In this document: positions 22,368-32,301 of the stretch, piece by piece
How the letters are laid out: each line of letters begins with the position of its first letter
Numbering within the stretch: the first letter of the stretch is position 1
NCBI RefSeq assembly: GCF_033343995.1
Contig: NZ_CP137573.1
Location: 744,001-808,000, forward strand
From: Streptomyces sp. HUAS YS2
GTDB taxonomy: Bacteria; Actinomycetota; Actinomycetes; Streptomycetales; Streptomycetaceae
Direction of reading: 5' to 3'
Length of the DNA stretch: 64,000 nucleotides
Position numbers and translations under genes: made by a program
The notes under the pieces: generated by a model
Database searches by the model: none
What the model was told of the DNA's origin: nothing
The model's input: only the letters and a program-made list of their open reading frames with translations

Positions 22368-23327
22368 TCAGGTGGCCCGCGTGGCGGGCTGGCCGCGGAA
22401 GCGGGACGGGCGGCCGTCGATGCGCAGCGCCCGCCACACCCGCCGGGACACCTTGTTCATCAGGCCGATGTCCTCGGCCAGCATCCGCACGTCGGCGTAG
22501 AGGTCGCGCAGCAGCTTCCGCCCCTCGGCGGACTGCCAGAACACGTCCTTGATCACCTGCCGGGGCACGCCCATCTTCTCGGCGGTCCTCCGGTCGGGGA
22601 TCACCATGACGTCCCCGAGGACGCGCATGATCACGGGGAAGGCGACCGACAGCGTGCCCCTGCGCGCCTTCCCGAGCCCGGGCACCTTCTGCCGCAGGAA
22701 CTCGTGGGCGAACGAGATGTGCCGTGCCTCCTCGGCGATGTGGATCTGCATGATCCGCCGCAGCAGCGGATGGCCGTCGTCCCCCGAGCGCAGGATCGCC
22801 TTCTGGAGGTGGTCGATCGGCTCCTCGCCGGCCAGCACGCCGGCGAAGAAGGCCTCGGGGAGCAGCGAACCGGCCAGCGGCAGCAGGCGGCTGACCACCC
22901 GGAAGGAGAGCCGTCCGCCGTGCACGTCGACGCCGGTGCGGTTCACGAACTCCTGGAACATCTGGGTGTGATGGGACTCCTCGGTGATCTCGTGGGTGAG
23001 ATACCGGAACTCGGGGTCCTGGTTGCGCAGCGAGAACAGGTAGTCCAGCGCGCCGCGCATGAGCACGTTCTCGAACTGCATGCCGACCTTGGCGATGTTG
23101 GCGTACCGCCACAGCCCGATCTCCGCCTTGCGTTCCGGCGACTGCGCCCGGTACCAGGGGTGTCCGCCCAGCGGGTCGGCCTCCGGGAGCATCCAGCGCG
23201 GGTCCCGGGGGTCGACGGCGAAGTCGGGGTTCTCCCAGTCGATGTCGGTGAAAGCGTCGAAGTGGACCCGCACCGAGCCCTCGGACAGCGTCCGGAGCGT
23301 GTCGTCGTAGGTCTGCTGTTTGGTCAT
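22368..23327 (-). CDS. Diiron oxygenase (AurF-like, PF11583 type)
   Basis: 319 residues, largely helical. It carries the carboxylate and histidine ligands of a ferritin-like diiron centre: AKVGMQFENVLMRGALDYLF, then ITEESHHTQMFQEFVNRTG and MQIHIAEEARHISFAHEFLR. AurF-type N-oxygenases and related aliphatic oxygenases share these motifs. The ATG at 23327 is five bases after GAGGA and is preferred to the GTG just before it. The gene lies between the Baeyer-Villiger-type monooxygenase and the FprB-like reductase, which could supply its electrons. An N-oxygenation or hydroxylation is possible; the substrate is unknown. Confidence 0.83.
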   Translation of the reverse strand: MTKQQTYDDTLRTLSEGSVRVHFDAFTDIDWENPDFAVDPRDPRWMLPEADPLGGHPWYRAQSPERKAEIGLWRYANIAKVGMQFENVLMRGALDYLFSLRNQDPEFRYLTHEITEESHHTQMFQEFVNRTGVDVHGGRLSFRVVSRLLPLAGSLLPEAFFAGVLAGEEPIDHLQKAILRSGDDGHPLLRRIMQIHIAEEARHISFAHEFLRQKVPGLGKARRGTLSVAFPVIMRVLGDVMVIPDRRTAEKMGVPRQVIKDVFWQSAEGRKLLRDLYADVRMLAEDIGLMNKVSRRVWRALRIDGRPSRFRGQPATRAT

Positions 23328-23367
23328 CACGGTCCTCGATCTCTGGCGGGGGAAGGGGGATCGTCCG

Positions 23368-24879
<1,512 letters not shown>

Positions 24880-24961
24880 GACCGTCTCCCCTTGTCCGAC
24901 CCCGTCTTGGCCTGTACGCGGCAATGTACCTGCGACACACTGTTTCAGATACCGGCGGTAA

Positions 24962-24977
24962 TGTGATCCAGGTCACA
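24962..24977. promoter_or_regulatory. Crp-like palindrome TGTGA-N6-TCACA
   Basis: TGTGATCCAGGTCACA has both perfect half-sites of a Crp/FNR-type operator with six bases between. It lies 83 bases upstream of the GTG of the Baeyer-Villiger monooxygenase and 200 bases upstream of helR, so the minus-strand gene is the likelier target. Streptomyces Crp recognises similar sites. No -10/-35 could be placed reliably around it. Confidence 0.5.
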
Positions 24978-25106
24978 CCCGAAGCAGGGCATGACGCGTG
25001 GCCGGGGGAGGGGAAGGAACCGCGGAGGGGTTGCGCGTCCGGACCGGACGAAGAAAGGCAAGGAGGTCGACCCACTCCTTGCCACTCTCAACTTATAGCG
25101 CACCGG

Positions 25107-25125
25107 GGGGCTTGCGGCAAGGCCC
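25107..25125 (+). promoter_or_regulatory. Rifamycin-associated element (RAE) upstream of helR
   Basis: GGGGCTTGCGGCAAGGCCC is the 19-base inverted repeat known from actinomycete rifamycin-resistance genes; it agrees with the published consensus as I remember it at every position. Two more G/C pairs extend it on each side (25105-25128). It lies 51 bases before the start of the helicase-like gene, after a locally AT-richer stretch (CAACTTATAGCG, 25089-25100) that may hold the -10. RAE is needed for rifamycin-induced expression of the genes it precedes. Confidence 0.88.
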
Positions 25126-25176
25126 CCCTGTTCGGTCAAAATCGCAGGCCTAGGCCAGTTCACCTGCAGAAACGAG

Positions 25177-27354
25177 ATGCACCGCATGCCTGCGAACCCC
25201 GTGACCACCAGCGCCTTCGACCTGCCCGACCGCCTCTCATCGAAGGCCGACCCGGCGCTGATCGACGGCGACGAGCGGCACTTCGCAGCCATCGAGGATG
25301 CCCTCGCGCAGTCGATCGCCGAGCTGTCCGACCGCCTCGACGAGATGCGCAGGGCTCCCGGCGGCGCCGGCCGGGAGGCGATGGAGCGGGACCTGGAGAT
25401 CCACCGCCTGTCCGGTCGCCTGCGCACCCTGCGCCGGTTCGGCCTCGACCTGTGCCTGGGACACATCGTCGCCGCGGACGATCCCGAGCCCGTCTACATC
25501 GGGCGCCTCGGCCTCACGGACGGCGACGGGCGCCGACTGCTGCTCGACTGGCGCTCCCCCGCGGCCGAGCCGTTCTTCGCCGCGACCCACGCCGACCCGA
25601 TGGGCCTGGCGAGCCGCCGCCGGTACCGCTGGACCGGCGGCCGGGTCGGCGACTACTGGGACGAGGTGTTCACCGCCGAGGGGCTGGAGGGGCACGCCGC
25701 GCTGGACGACCAGTCCGCGTTCATCGCGAGCCTGGGCGGCAACCGGTCGGCCCGGATGCGGGACGTGCTCGCCACCATCCAGGCCGACCAGGACGCCGTC
25801 ATCCGTGCGGGATCCCGCGGCGCTCTCGTCGTCGACGGCGGTCCGGGTACGGGCAAGACCGTCGTCGCCCTGCACCGCGCCGCGCACCTCCTCTACGCCG
25901 ACCCGCGGCTCGGTCACCGCCGGGGTGGCGTGCTGTTCGTCGGCCCGCACCGGCCGTACCTGTCCTACATCGAGGACGTCCTGCCGAGCCTCGGCGAGGA
26001 GGGTGTGCAGACCTGCACCCTGCGGGACCTGGTCGACGAGGGAGCCGACGCGGCGATCGAGACCGACCCGGAGGTGGCCCGCCTCAAGTCGTCCGCGGCC
26101 ATGGTCAAGGCGATCGAGAAGGCCGTCAGGTTCTACGAGGAGCCGCCCGCCGAGGGGATGACGGTCACGACCGACTGGGGCGACATCCGGGTCGGGGCCG
26201 ACGACTGGACCGAGGCCTTCGAGAGCGCACGCCGGGGCATCCCGCACAACGAGGGGCGCGAGCAGATCTGGGAGGAGCTCGTCTCGATCCTCATGGAGCG
26301 GTTCGACCGCGACGTCACGCCCGAGCAGTTCCGCGCCTCGCTCATGCGGGACAAGGCGCTGGTCGACACGCTCAACGGCGCGTGGCCGCTGCTCGAACCG
26401 ACCGACGTCGTCGGCGACCTGTGGTCGGTCCCCGCGTACCTGCGTCTGTGCGCCCCCTGGCTCGACCGTGACGCGGTCCGTACGCTGCAGCGCGCGGACG
26501 CCCACGCATGGACGGTCTCCGACCTGCCGCTCCTGGACGCGGCGCGGCAGCGGGTCGGCGACCCGCAGGCGTCCCGGCGCAAGCGCCGGCGCGACGCGGC
26601 CGTCGCCGCGGAACGCGAGCGGATGGCCGGCGTCATCGCCAACGTGATCGCCTCCGACGACGACGGCGAGGGCGCGGTGACGATGCTGCACGGCAAGGAC
26701 CTCCAGGACAGCCTGATCGACGACTCCGCGCTGCCGAAGGCCGAACGGGACCTGCTCGCGGGCCCGTTCGCGCACGTCATCGTGGACGAGGCGCAAGAAC
26801 TGACCGAGGCCGAATGGCAGATGCTGCTGCTGCGCTGCCCGTCCCGGAGCTTCACCATCGTCGGCGACCGCGCCCAGGCCCGGAACGGGTTCACGGAGTC
26901 GTGGCGGGAACGGCTGGAGCGGGCCGGGATCGACCGGATCACCGTGACCTCCCTGAGCGTCAACTACCGCACCCCGGAAGAGATCATGACGGAGGCCGAG
27001 CCGGTCATCCGGGCCGCGCTGCCGGACGCCAACGTGCCGACGTCCATCCGCAGCAGCGGCATCCCCGTCGCGTACGGATCGGTCGCCGACCTCGACTCGG
27101 TCCTGGGCGGCTGGCTCGCCGAGAACGCCGACGGCGTCGCCTGCGTCATCGGCACGGGTGACATCGCGGTCGGCACGTTCCCGGAGACGCCCCGCGTCCG
27201 GTCGCTCACTCCGAGCCTGTCGAAGGGCCTCGAGTTCGACCTGGTCGTCCTCGTCGACCCGGACACGTTCGGCGAGGGCATCGAGGGAGCCGTCGACCGC
27301 TACGTCGCGATGACGCGCGCGACCCGGCAGCTCGTCGTCCTCACGAGCTCCTGA
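25177..27354 (+). CDS. helR: HelR: HelD-like helicase-family protein protecting RNA polymerase from rifamycins
   Basis: 725 residues. It has the HelD layout: an N-terminal coiled-coil arm (residues about 20-95, AIEDALAQSIAELSDRLDEM), then split UvrD-type NTPase lobes with Walker A GGPGTGKT at 221-228 and the motif DEAQ at 537-540, and late motifs RVRSLTPSLSKGLEFDLVVL and RYVAMTRATRQLVV. HelD proteins bind RNA polymerase and dislodge it from nucleic acid. HelR, the RAE-controlled branch, displaces bound rifamycin and so gives resistance. The perfect RAE 51 bases upstream is what separates this call from a generic HelD. Starts at 25177 and 25186 (ATG) are both possible; neither has a strong ribosome binding site. 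Confidence 0.88.
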   Translation: MHRMPANPVTTSAFDLPDRLSSKADPALIDGDERHFAAIEDALAQSIAELSDRLDEMRRAPGGAGREAMERDLEIHRLSGRLRTLRRFGLDLCLGHIVAADDPEPVYIGRLGLTDGDGRRLLLDWRSPAAEPFFAATHADPMGLASRRRYRWTGGRVGDYWDEVFTAEGLEGHAALDDQSAFIASLGGNRSARMRDVLATIQADQDAVIRAGSRGALVVDGGPGTGKTVVALHRAAHLLYADPRLGHRRGGVLFVGPHRPYLSYIEDVLPSLGEEGVQTCTLRDLVDEGADAAIETDPEVARLKSSAAMVKAIEKAVRFYEEPPAEGMTVTTDWGDIRVGADDWTEAFESARRGIPHNEGREQIWEELVSILMERFDRDVTPEQFRASLMRDKALVDTLNGAWPLLEPTDVVGDLWSVPAYLRLCAPWLDRDAVRTLQRADAHAWTVSDLPLLDAARQRVGDPQASRRKRRRDAAVAAERERMAGVIANVIASDDDGEGAVTMLHGKDLQDSLIDDSALPKAERDLLAGPFAHVIVDEAQELTEAEWQMLLLRCPSRSFTIVGDRAQARNGFTESWRERLERAGIDRITVTSLSVNYRTPEEIMTEAEPVIRAALPDANVPTSIRSSGIPVAYGSVADLDSVLGGWLAENADGVACVIGTGDIAVGTFPETPRVRSLTPSLSKGLEFDLVVLVDPDTFGEGIEGAVDRYVAMTRATRQLVVLTSS

Positions 27355-27368
27355 CACCCCCGGCCGGG

Positions 27369-27390
27369 GGCCGGGCCCGCCGGCCCGGCC
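27369..27390 (+). terminator. GC-rich stem-loop after helR
   Basis: GGCCGGGCC (27369-27377) and GGCCCGGCC (27382-27390) form a 9-bp perfect stem with a CGCC loop, 15 bases after the helR stop. A second palindrome (CCCCCGGCCGGGGG) immediately precedes it. Confidence 0.55.
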
Positions 27391-27464
27391 ACCGGCCTCG
27401 GTGGTTGGGTCGGCGCCGAAGTGGGACGCTGAAGGTGGTTGCCGAGGAGACTCGGGAGGGCTGC

Positions 27465-28943
27465 ATGGGCCGCGACGTCCCCGCGCTGGTGTTCACCCGT
27501 GACGACCGGCGCAGGTTCCGGAACAAGATGCACAGCTGCCTCGACGTGCTCGCCCAGATGCTGCGGGAGTCGCGTTTCGACTTCGAGCGGCCGCAGGTCG
27601 GCCTGGAGATCGAGCTCAACCTCGTGGACGAGACCGCCGAACCGGTGATGCGCAGCACGGACGTCCTGGAGGCGATCGCGGATCCCTCCTGGTCGAGCGA
27701 GCTGGGCCGGTTCAATCTGGAGATCAACATCGAGCCGCGGCGGCTCACTGCGGGCGGCCCGGACTCCTGGGAGCAGGAGATCCGCAACGCGCTCAACCAC
27801 GCCGAGGAGCGGGCCGCCGCGGTCGGCGCGCACCTGGTCATGATCGGGATCCTGCCGACGCTGGAGCTGGAGGACGTGGGCCCGAACGCCCTGTCCGAGA
27901 ATCCGCGGTACCACCTGCTGAACGAGCAGATCTTCTCCGCGCGCGGCGAGGACCTGCTGATCTCGGTGGACGGGGTGGAGCGGCTGCGCACGTACACGGA
28001 CACGATCACGCCGGAGGCCGCGTGCACCAGCACGCAGTTCCACCTGCAGGTGTCGCCGGACGAGTTCGCGGACTACTGGAACGCCGCGCAGGCCATCGCG
28101 GGGGTGCAGGTGGCCCTGGCGGCGAACTCTCCGTTCCTGTTCGCCAAAGAGCTGTGGCGGGAGACCCGTATCCCGCTGTTCGAGCAGGCCACGGACACCC
28201 GGCCGGACGAGATCAAGGTGCAGGGGGTGCGGCCCCGGGTGTGGTTCGGCGAGCGCTGGATCACCAGCGTCTTCGATCTCTTCGAGGAGAACGCGCGGTA
28301 CTTCCCCGCGCTGCTGCCGCTGTGCGAGGAGGAGGACCCGCAGGAGACCCTCGACCACGGCGGGACGCCCACGCTGGCGGAGCTGACCCTGCACAACGGG
28401 ACGGTCTACCGCTGGAACCGTCCCGTCTACGCCGTCGTGGACGGAGTGCCGCACCTGCGGGTGGAGAACAGGGTGCTGCCCGCCGGCCCGACGGTGGCCG
28501 ACGTGCTGTCGAACGGCGCCTTCTACTACGGGCTCGTCCGTGCCCTGGTGGACGAGGACCGGCCGGTCTGGTCCCGGATGTCGTTCGCGGTCGCGGAGGA
28601 CAATCTGCACGCCGCGGCGCGCCACGGCATCGACGCGCAGCTGTACTGGCCCGGCGTGGGCGAGGTGCCGGCCACCGAGCTGGTGCTGCGGCGGCTGCTG
28701 CCGCTGGCGGACCGCGGGCTCGAACGGCTGGGCATGGACGCGGCCTGGCGGGAGCCGTTGCTGGGGATCATCGAGCAGCGCTGCGTCAGCGGGCGCAACG
28801 GCGCCGTGTGGCAGTCCGAGATGTTCCACCACATCCACGACATCGGCCATGTGGACCGGCACCGGGCGCTGCAGCGGATGACCCGGCAGTACATCGACTA
28901 CATGCATCTGAACGCACCGGCGCACACCTGGCCCGTCGACTGA
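27465..28943 (+). CDS. Glutamate-cysteine ligase family 2 (GCS2) protein
   Basis: 492 residues from the ATG at 27465, five bases after GGAGG; the open frame upstream is not conserved. The GCS2 fold is indicated by QVGLEIELNLVDETAEPVMR (the glutamate cluster that binds substrate and magnesium), GRFNLEINIEPRRLTAGGPD, and the later segments STQFHLQVSPDEF and LAANSPFLFAKELWRETR. Members join glutamate to cysteine or act as related carboxylate-amine ligases. In actinomycetes this longer branch occurs beside the ergothioneine ligase EgtA, so the product may not be a thiol precursor. It stands alone. Confidence 0.8.
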   Translation: MGRDVPALVFTRDDRRRFRNKMHSCLDVLAQMLRESRFDFERPQVGLEIELNLVDETAEPVMRSTDVLEAIADPSWSSELGRFNLEINIEPRRLTAGGPDSWEQEIRNALNHAEERAAAVGAHLVMIGILPTLELEDVGPNALSENPRYHLLNEQIFSARGEDLLISVDGVERLRTYTDTITPEAACTSTQFHLQVSPDEFADYWNAAQAIAGVQVALAANSPFLFAKELWRETRIPLFEQATDTRPDEIKVQGVRPRVWFGERWITSVFDLFEENARYFPALLPLCEEEDPQETLDHGGTPTLAELTLHNGTVYRWNRPVYAVVDGVPHLRVENRVLPAGPTVADVLSNGAFYYGLVRALVDEDRPVWSRMSFAVAEDNLHAAARHGIDAQLYWPGVGEVPATELVLRRLLPLADRGLERLGMDAAWREPLLGIIEQRCVSGRNGAVWQSEMFHHIHDIGHVDRHRALQRMTRQYIDYMHLNAPAHTWPVD

Positions 28944-29101
28944 GCGGGGCGGATCTTCGCTCCAACGGACCATCCGCCCGGCTTCCGGATGGCGCAGCGT
29001 CATGAACTGCGCACTAGTTGTACTCAAGTGAGCGCTTTCTGGCGTCTCACGAGTCAACACGGTGGACGCCCACGGGCTGTTCCACGATCGGAGCCAGCAG
29101 C

Positions 29102-30199
29102 ATGACCCCGGACCCCTTCCCCAGCCATCCGGCGAACGGCGACGCAGACCGAATAGCGGGGCCCGTTCCCGCACCGGATCCCGGGCTTCCCCTCCCGCCG
29201 GACCAGGCTCCCGGCACGCCGCAGTCCCCCACGCCCCTCCTCGTGGCCGCTGCCCCGGCGGGCCCGGACCGTCCCGACGAAGCCGAGATCGAGGCCGCCG
29301 AGCCGAGCGAGCCCGTCGAGGCGGGCGAGGAGGCCGTGCACACCGTCCTGTGGACGGCCGCCACCGAGCGTCCCGTGGAGGAGGTCGTCGGGCTCGTCGC
29401 CCGACTCAAGGAGACCGGGGAGATGTCCAGCCCCGCGGACGTCGCGCTGCGCGCGGCGGCCGTGTCCCGGCCCCTCGACGAGGTACGGCAACTGGTCGAG
29501 CTGCTCGGCGAATCCGGCTACGACCTCCGTCAGGCCGAGACCACGCTGCGTGCCGCGGCCGTGGGCCGCCCGATCGAGGACGTCGTGGCGCTGGTGAACA
29601 TCCTCGGCTCCGACGACGCGGACACCGGGAGACGGAAGGCCGGCCCCGGCCCGGAGGGCGGCGAGAAGACGGATCCGCGGGACGGCCGGAAGGTCGGCCC
29701 GATCGCCGCCGCGGTCAGGAAGCGGCGGCGGGGACCCTCGCGGCCGGTCCTGTCGCCCCTGGACGGCGCGCTGGCCGCGGGTCCCGGCAGCCACACCGCC
29801 TCCCCCGAGCTGCGGTCGGCGCTGCGCTGGCCGGCCGCGCTGGCGCTGTTCGCCTGCGGCCTGATCCACCTGCCCACGGACCTCGCGGGTCTGCGCTCGG
29901 GCGGCTTCTCCGAGACCCTGTCCGTGGTCGTCACCGCGCTCTGTCTGGTGTGCGGTGTCTGGCTCGCGGCACGGGACACCCTGGTCGTGTGGGCCGCCGC
30001 CGCGGGCCTCGCGGTCGGGGTCATCGCCCTCCACGCGGTGGCGAGCGTCCGTACGGTCGATCTGCTGGACGGCAGTCTGGGCGCGACGTTCGCCTGGGCG
30101 AAGGCGACGGCGCTGCTGAGCGGCGCGGCCGTGGTCGCGCTGGCTGGTTCGACCCTGCTGCGCCATACGAGGACGACCGGCACCACCGACAGCGCCTGA
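29102..30199 (+). CDS. Membrane protein with N-terminal helical repeats, unknown function
   Basis: 365 residues, no family recognised. Residues 1-75 are Pro/Ala-rich and acidic. Residues about 78-175 hold three copies of a roughly 33-residue helical repeat: TVLWTAATERPVEEVVGLVA, VALRAAAVSRPLDEVRQLVE and TTLRAAAVGRPIEDVVALVN. A basic linker follows (KKRRRG-type, residues about 205-220), then four transmembrane helices to the end (for example ALALFACGLIHLPTDLAG and LVVWAAAAGLAVGVIALHAV). Topology suggests that the repeat domain is cytosolic. The ATG at 29102 has only a weak ribosome binding site. It is single, with its own terminator. Confidence 0.75.
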   Translation: MTPDPFPSHPANGDADRIAGPVPAPDPGLPLPPDQAPGTPQSPTPLLVAAAPAGPDRPDEAEIEAAEPSEPVEAGEEAVHTVLWTAATERPVEEVVGLVARLKETGEMSSPADVALRAAAVSRPLDEVRQLVELLGESGYDLRQAETTLRAAAVGRPIEDVVALVNILGSDDADTGRRKAGPGPEGGEKTDPRDGRKVGPIAAAVRKRRRGPSRPVLSPLDGALAAGPGSHTASPELRSALRWPAALALFACGLIHLPTDLAGLRSGGFSETLSVVVTALCLVCGVWLAARDTLVVWAAAAGLAVGVIALHAVASVRTVDLLDGSLGATFAWAKATALLSGAAVVALAGSTLLRHTRTTGTTDSA

Positions 30200-30210
30200 C
30201 GCGGTCGACA

Positions 30211-30248
30211 GCGGGCGCCTGACGGCGATCCCCCCGTCAGGCGCCCGC
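30211..30248 (+). terminator. Stem-loop after the helical-repeat membrane protein gene
   Basis: GCGGGCGCCTGACGG (30211-30225) pairs perfectly with CCGTCAGGCGCCCGC (30234-30248): 15 bp with an 8-base loop, 12 bases after the stop. It is one of the strongest hairpins in the window. Confidence 0.8.
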
Positions 30249-30390
30249 GGTGTGCCCGGTGCCGCCGCCCTTCGGGGCATCCGCCGCGGGGCCGCCGCGC
30301 GGCGGCGGCCCCGTCCGGCGCGGGTGGGGATATCAGTGTTCGCATGCGGCGGTCGGCGGTGACCGTCACTCTTCCGAAAGGCTCGAGACC

Positions 30391-30876
30391 ATGCCCGTCC
30401 TGCCCGTTCCCGAGGACTATCCGCGCATCACGCCGTACCTCTGCGTCGACGGCGCCGCGGCCGCGATCGACTTCTACGTCTCCGTGCTCGGCGCGACCGA
30501 GCGGATGCGGATGCCCGCGCCCGGCGGCCGGATCGGCCACGCCGAGCTGGCGCTGGGCAACTCGGTCGTGATGCTCGCGGACGAGTTCCCGGACATGGAG
30601 TTCCGCTCGCCGAAGGCGATCGGCGGCTCGCCGGTCACCCTGCACGTGTACGTGGAGGACGTCGACGCGGTCTTCGCCAAGGCCCTCGCGCAGGGCGCCA
30701 AGGAGCTGCGGGCGGTCAAGGACGAGTTCTACGGCGACCGCACCGGTCAGTTCGAGGACCCGTTCGGCCACCGCTGGAACGTCGCCACGCACATCGAGGA
30801 CGTTCCGGCGGACGAGATGGAGAAGCGGGCCGCGGAGGCCATGCGGTCCATGGACGCCGGGTCGAACGGGAGCTGA
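30391..30876 (+). CDS. VOC-family (glyoxalase/bleomycin-resistance fold) protein
   Basis: 161 residues, start ATG at 30391. It has paired beta-alpha-beta-beta-beta modules: ITPYLCVDGAAAAIDFYVSV, then GHAELALGNSVVMLADEFPD, VTLHVYVEDVDAVFAKALAQ, and DRTGQFEDPFGHRWNVATH. The glutamate of ELALGNS and the segment DPFGHRW are where this superfamily places metal ligands or the substrate pocket. The C-terminus continues in a 25-residue helix. This resembles the PhnB/YdeM-like branch of VOC proteins. Reaction unknown; no partner gene nearby. Confidence 0.85.
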   Translation: MPVLPVPEDYPRITPYLCVDGAAAAIDFYVSVLGATERMRMPAPGGRIGHAELALGNSVVMLADEFPDMEFRSPKAIGGSPVTLHVYVEDVDAVFAKALAQGAKELRAVKDEFYGDRTGQFEDPFGHRWNVATHIEDVPADEMEKRAAEAMRSMDAGSNGS

Positions 30877-30896
30877 CGCCCCGCTGCCCGGGCCGG

Positions 30897-30922
30897 GACC
30901 CGCGTCCGATGGGACGCGGGTC
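30897..30922. terminator. Bidirectional terminator between the VOC and ROK genes
   Basis: GACCCGCGTCC (30897-30907) and GGACGCGGGTC (30912-30922) form a perfect 11-bp stem with a GATG loop. It lies between the convergent stops at 30876 and 30942 and can serve both genes. Confidence 0.75.
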
Positions 30923-30941
30923 TCGGCCGTGTCGGGACCGG

Positions 30942-32135
30942 TCAGCCGACGGTGATCGCCGCCGCCGTGGGCGCATCCTGCGGGAAGAGCGCCTGGATCG
31001 CCACGGCGGCGCCGCCGCGGGCCCAGTCCTCCCAGGGGAGCGGCCGCAGCGACAGGGGGCAGCGGGACGCGGCGCCGAAGGCGTGCGCGGCGTACGCGTC
31101 CTGGATGGGGCGGCCGAGCAGGTCGTAGGCGTCGACCGCCTCGCCGCTGACGACGACCCGTTCCGGTCCGATCACGTTGACCAGGGTGGCGATGCCGACC
31201 CCGATGGCGTGTCCGGCCCGGGCGAAGCGCTCGCGCGCCGCGGGGCGGCCGTCGCGGGCCAGGCCGACGACCTCGTCCAGCGTGAGGTCCGGGTTCGCGG
31301 TGAGGTCGCGGACGTCGGCGAGGATCGCGTCGGTCGAGGCGATCGCCTCGACGCAGCCGTGTGCGCCGCAGCGGCAGCGTGGACCGGCCGGGTCGACGCA
31401 GATGTGTCCGACCTCGCCCGCGACGCCGTACGCGCCCGTGAGCAGGCGCCCGTTGACGACGAGGGCGGATCCGATGCCCGAGCCGATGGTGACCAGCGCG
31501 AAGTAGCCCGTGCCGACGCCTTCGCCGAACCAGTGCTCGGCGACGGTCAGGGCCCGGACGTCGTTCTCGACGGTGACCGCCAGACCGGTGGCGGCGGTGA
31601 GCAGATCGGCGAGCGGGACGTCGCGCCAGCCGAGGAGGCCGGAGCGGCGGACGGTGCCGCTGTCGCGGTCCACGTCGCCGTTCATGGCGACGCCGAGGTG
31701 TCGGGTGCCGTCCCGGAACGCGGGGTCGGCGTCGAGCAGTTCGTCGACCAGCTCGCCGACGAGGGCGGCGGCCGCCTCGGGCGTGCACGCGTCGAGCGGC
31801 CTGACCGCCGTGGCCCTGATGCCGGCCCGCAGATCGCAGACGGCGCCGAAGACCTGGTCGATGCTGATCTTCACACCGACGAAGAACTCCCGGTCGGGGA
31901 CGACCGCGAGCGGGTTGACCGGGCGGCCCGCCCCGGGCGCGGTGCGCTCCGGTGGGAGTTCGTACAGGTAACCGTCGTCGATGAGTGGCCTGGCGGCCTT
32001 GGTGACGGCGGTCGAGGAGAGTCCCGTGCGCCGTGCCAGCTCGACACGACTGAGGGGTCCTTCCGCCAACAGCAGGGCGAGGACGGCGGTTTCGGCCGGT
32101 GCGGTGACCAACGGCCGGGAGAGGTTCGACGACAC
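30942..32135 (-). CDS. ROK-family transcriptional regulator (NagC/XylR type)
   Basis: 397 residues from the GTG at 32135 (MSSNLSRPLVTAP). The frame is open 36 bases further to a TTG, but that part is AT-rich and looks like promoter. Residues about 15-75 are a winged HTH (LLLAEGPLSRVELARRTGLS). The ROK sugar-kinase-like domain follows with VENDVRALTVAEHWFGEG, TIGSGIGSALVVNGRLLTGA and the zinc motif CRCGAHGCVE. Such proteins repress sugar-use genes and are released by a sugar or its phosphate. No sugar gene is adjacent, so the target is probably itself or distant. I see no ribosome binding site before the GTG, so leaderless translation is possible. Confidence 0.88.
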   Translation of the reverse strand: MSSNLSRPLVTAPAETAVLALLLAEGPLSRVELARRTGLSSTAVTKAARPLIDDGYLYELPPERTAPGAGRPVNPLAVVPDREFFVGVKISIDQVFGAVCDLRAGIRATAVRPLDACTPEAAAALVGELVDELLDADPAFRDGTRHLGVAMNGDVDRDSGTVRRSGLLGWRDVPLADLLTAATGLAVTVENDVRALTVAEHWFGEGVGTGYFALVTIGSGIGSALVVNGRLLTGAYGVAGEVGHICVDPAGPRCRCGAHGCVEAIASTDAILADVRDLTANPDLTLDEVVGLARDGRPAARERFARAGHAIGVGIATLVNVIGPERVVVSGEAVDAYDLLGRPIQDAYAAHAFGAASRCPLSLRPLPWEDWARGGAAVAIQALFPQDAPTAAAITVG

Positions 32136-32156
32136 GGAGGCAACGTAGAGTAAATG

Positions 32157-32175
32157 AATATCTTCTTCCAATATT
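32157..32175. promoter_or_regulatory. AT-rich inverted repeat upstream of the ROK gene (candidate operator)
   Basis: AATAT-N9-ATATT (32157-32175) lies 22 bases upstream of the ROK start in a 40-base stretch that is strikingly AT-rich for this genome. AT-rich inverted repeats are the usual operators of NagC/XylR-type ROK repressors. Autoregulation is the simplest reading. It might also act on the divergent gene at 32302, though 126 bases separate them. Confidence 0.5.
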
Positions 32176-32301
32176 GATTCTATTTCCGATCGACCGCCCC
32201 CCTCTCATCGGCCCCGCCCGCGCATCGGCCGCGGGCCTCCCCGCGACGACCGGGGCGGGGAACGTAGGCTCGGCTCGGCGCCTATGTGACGTGGAGGACT
32301 C

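Noticed and set aside
25105..25128. The GGGGGG...CCCCCC hairpin upstream of helR as a terminator
   Set aside because: It lies upstream of the gene with no plus-strand gene before it, and contains the exact RAE sequence, so a regulatory site explains it better.
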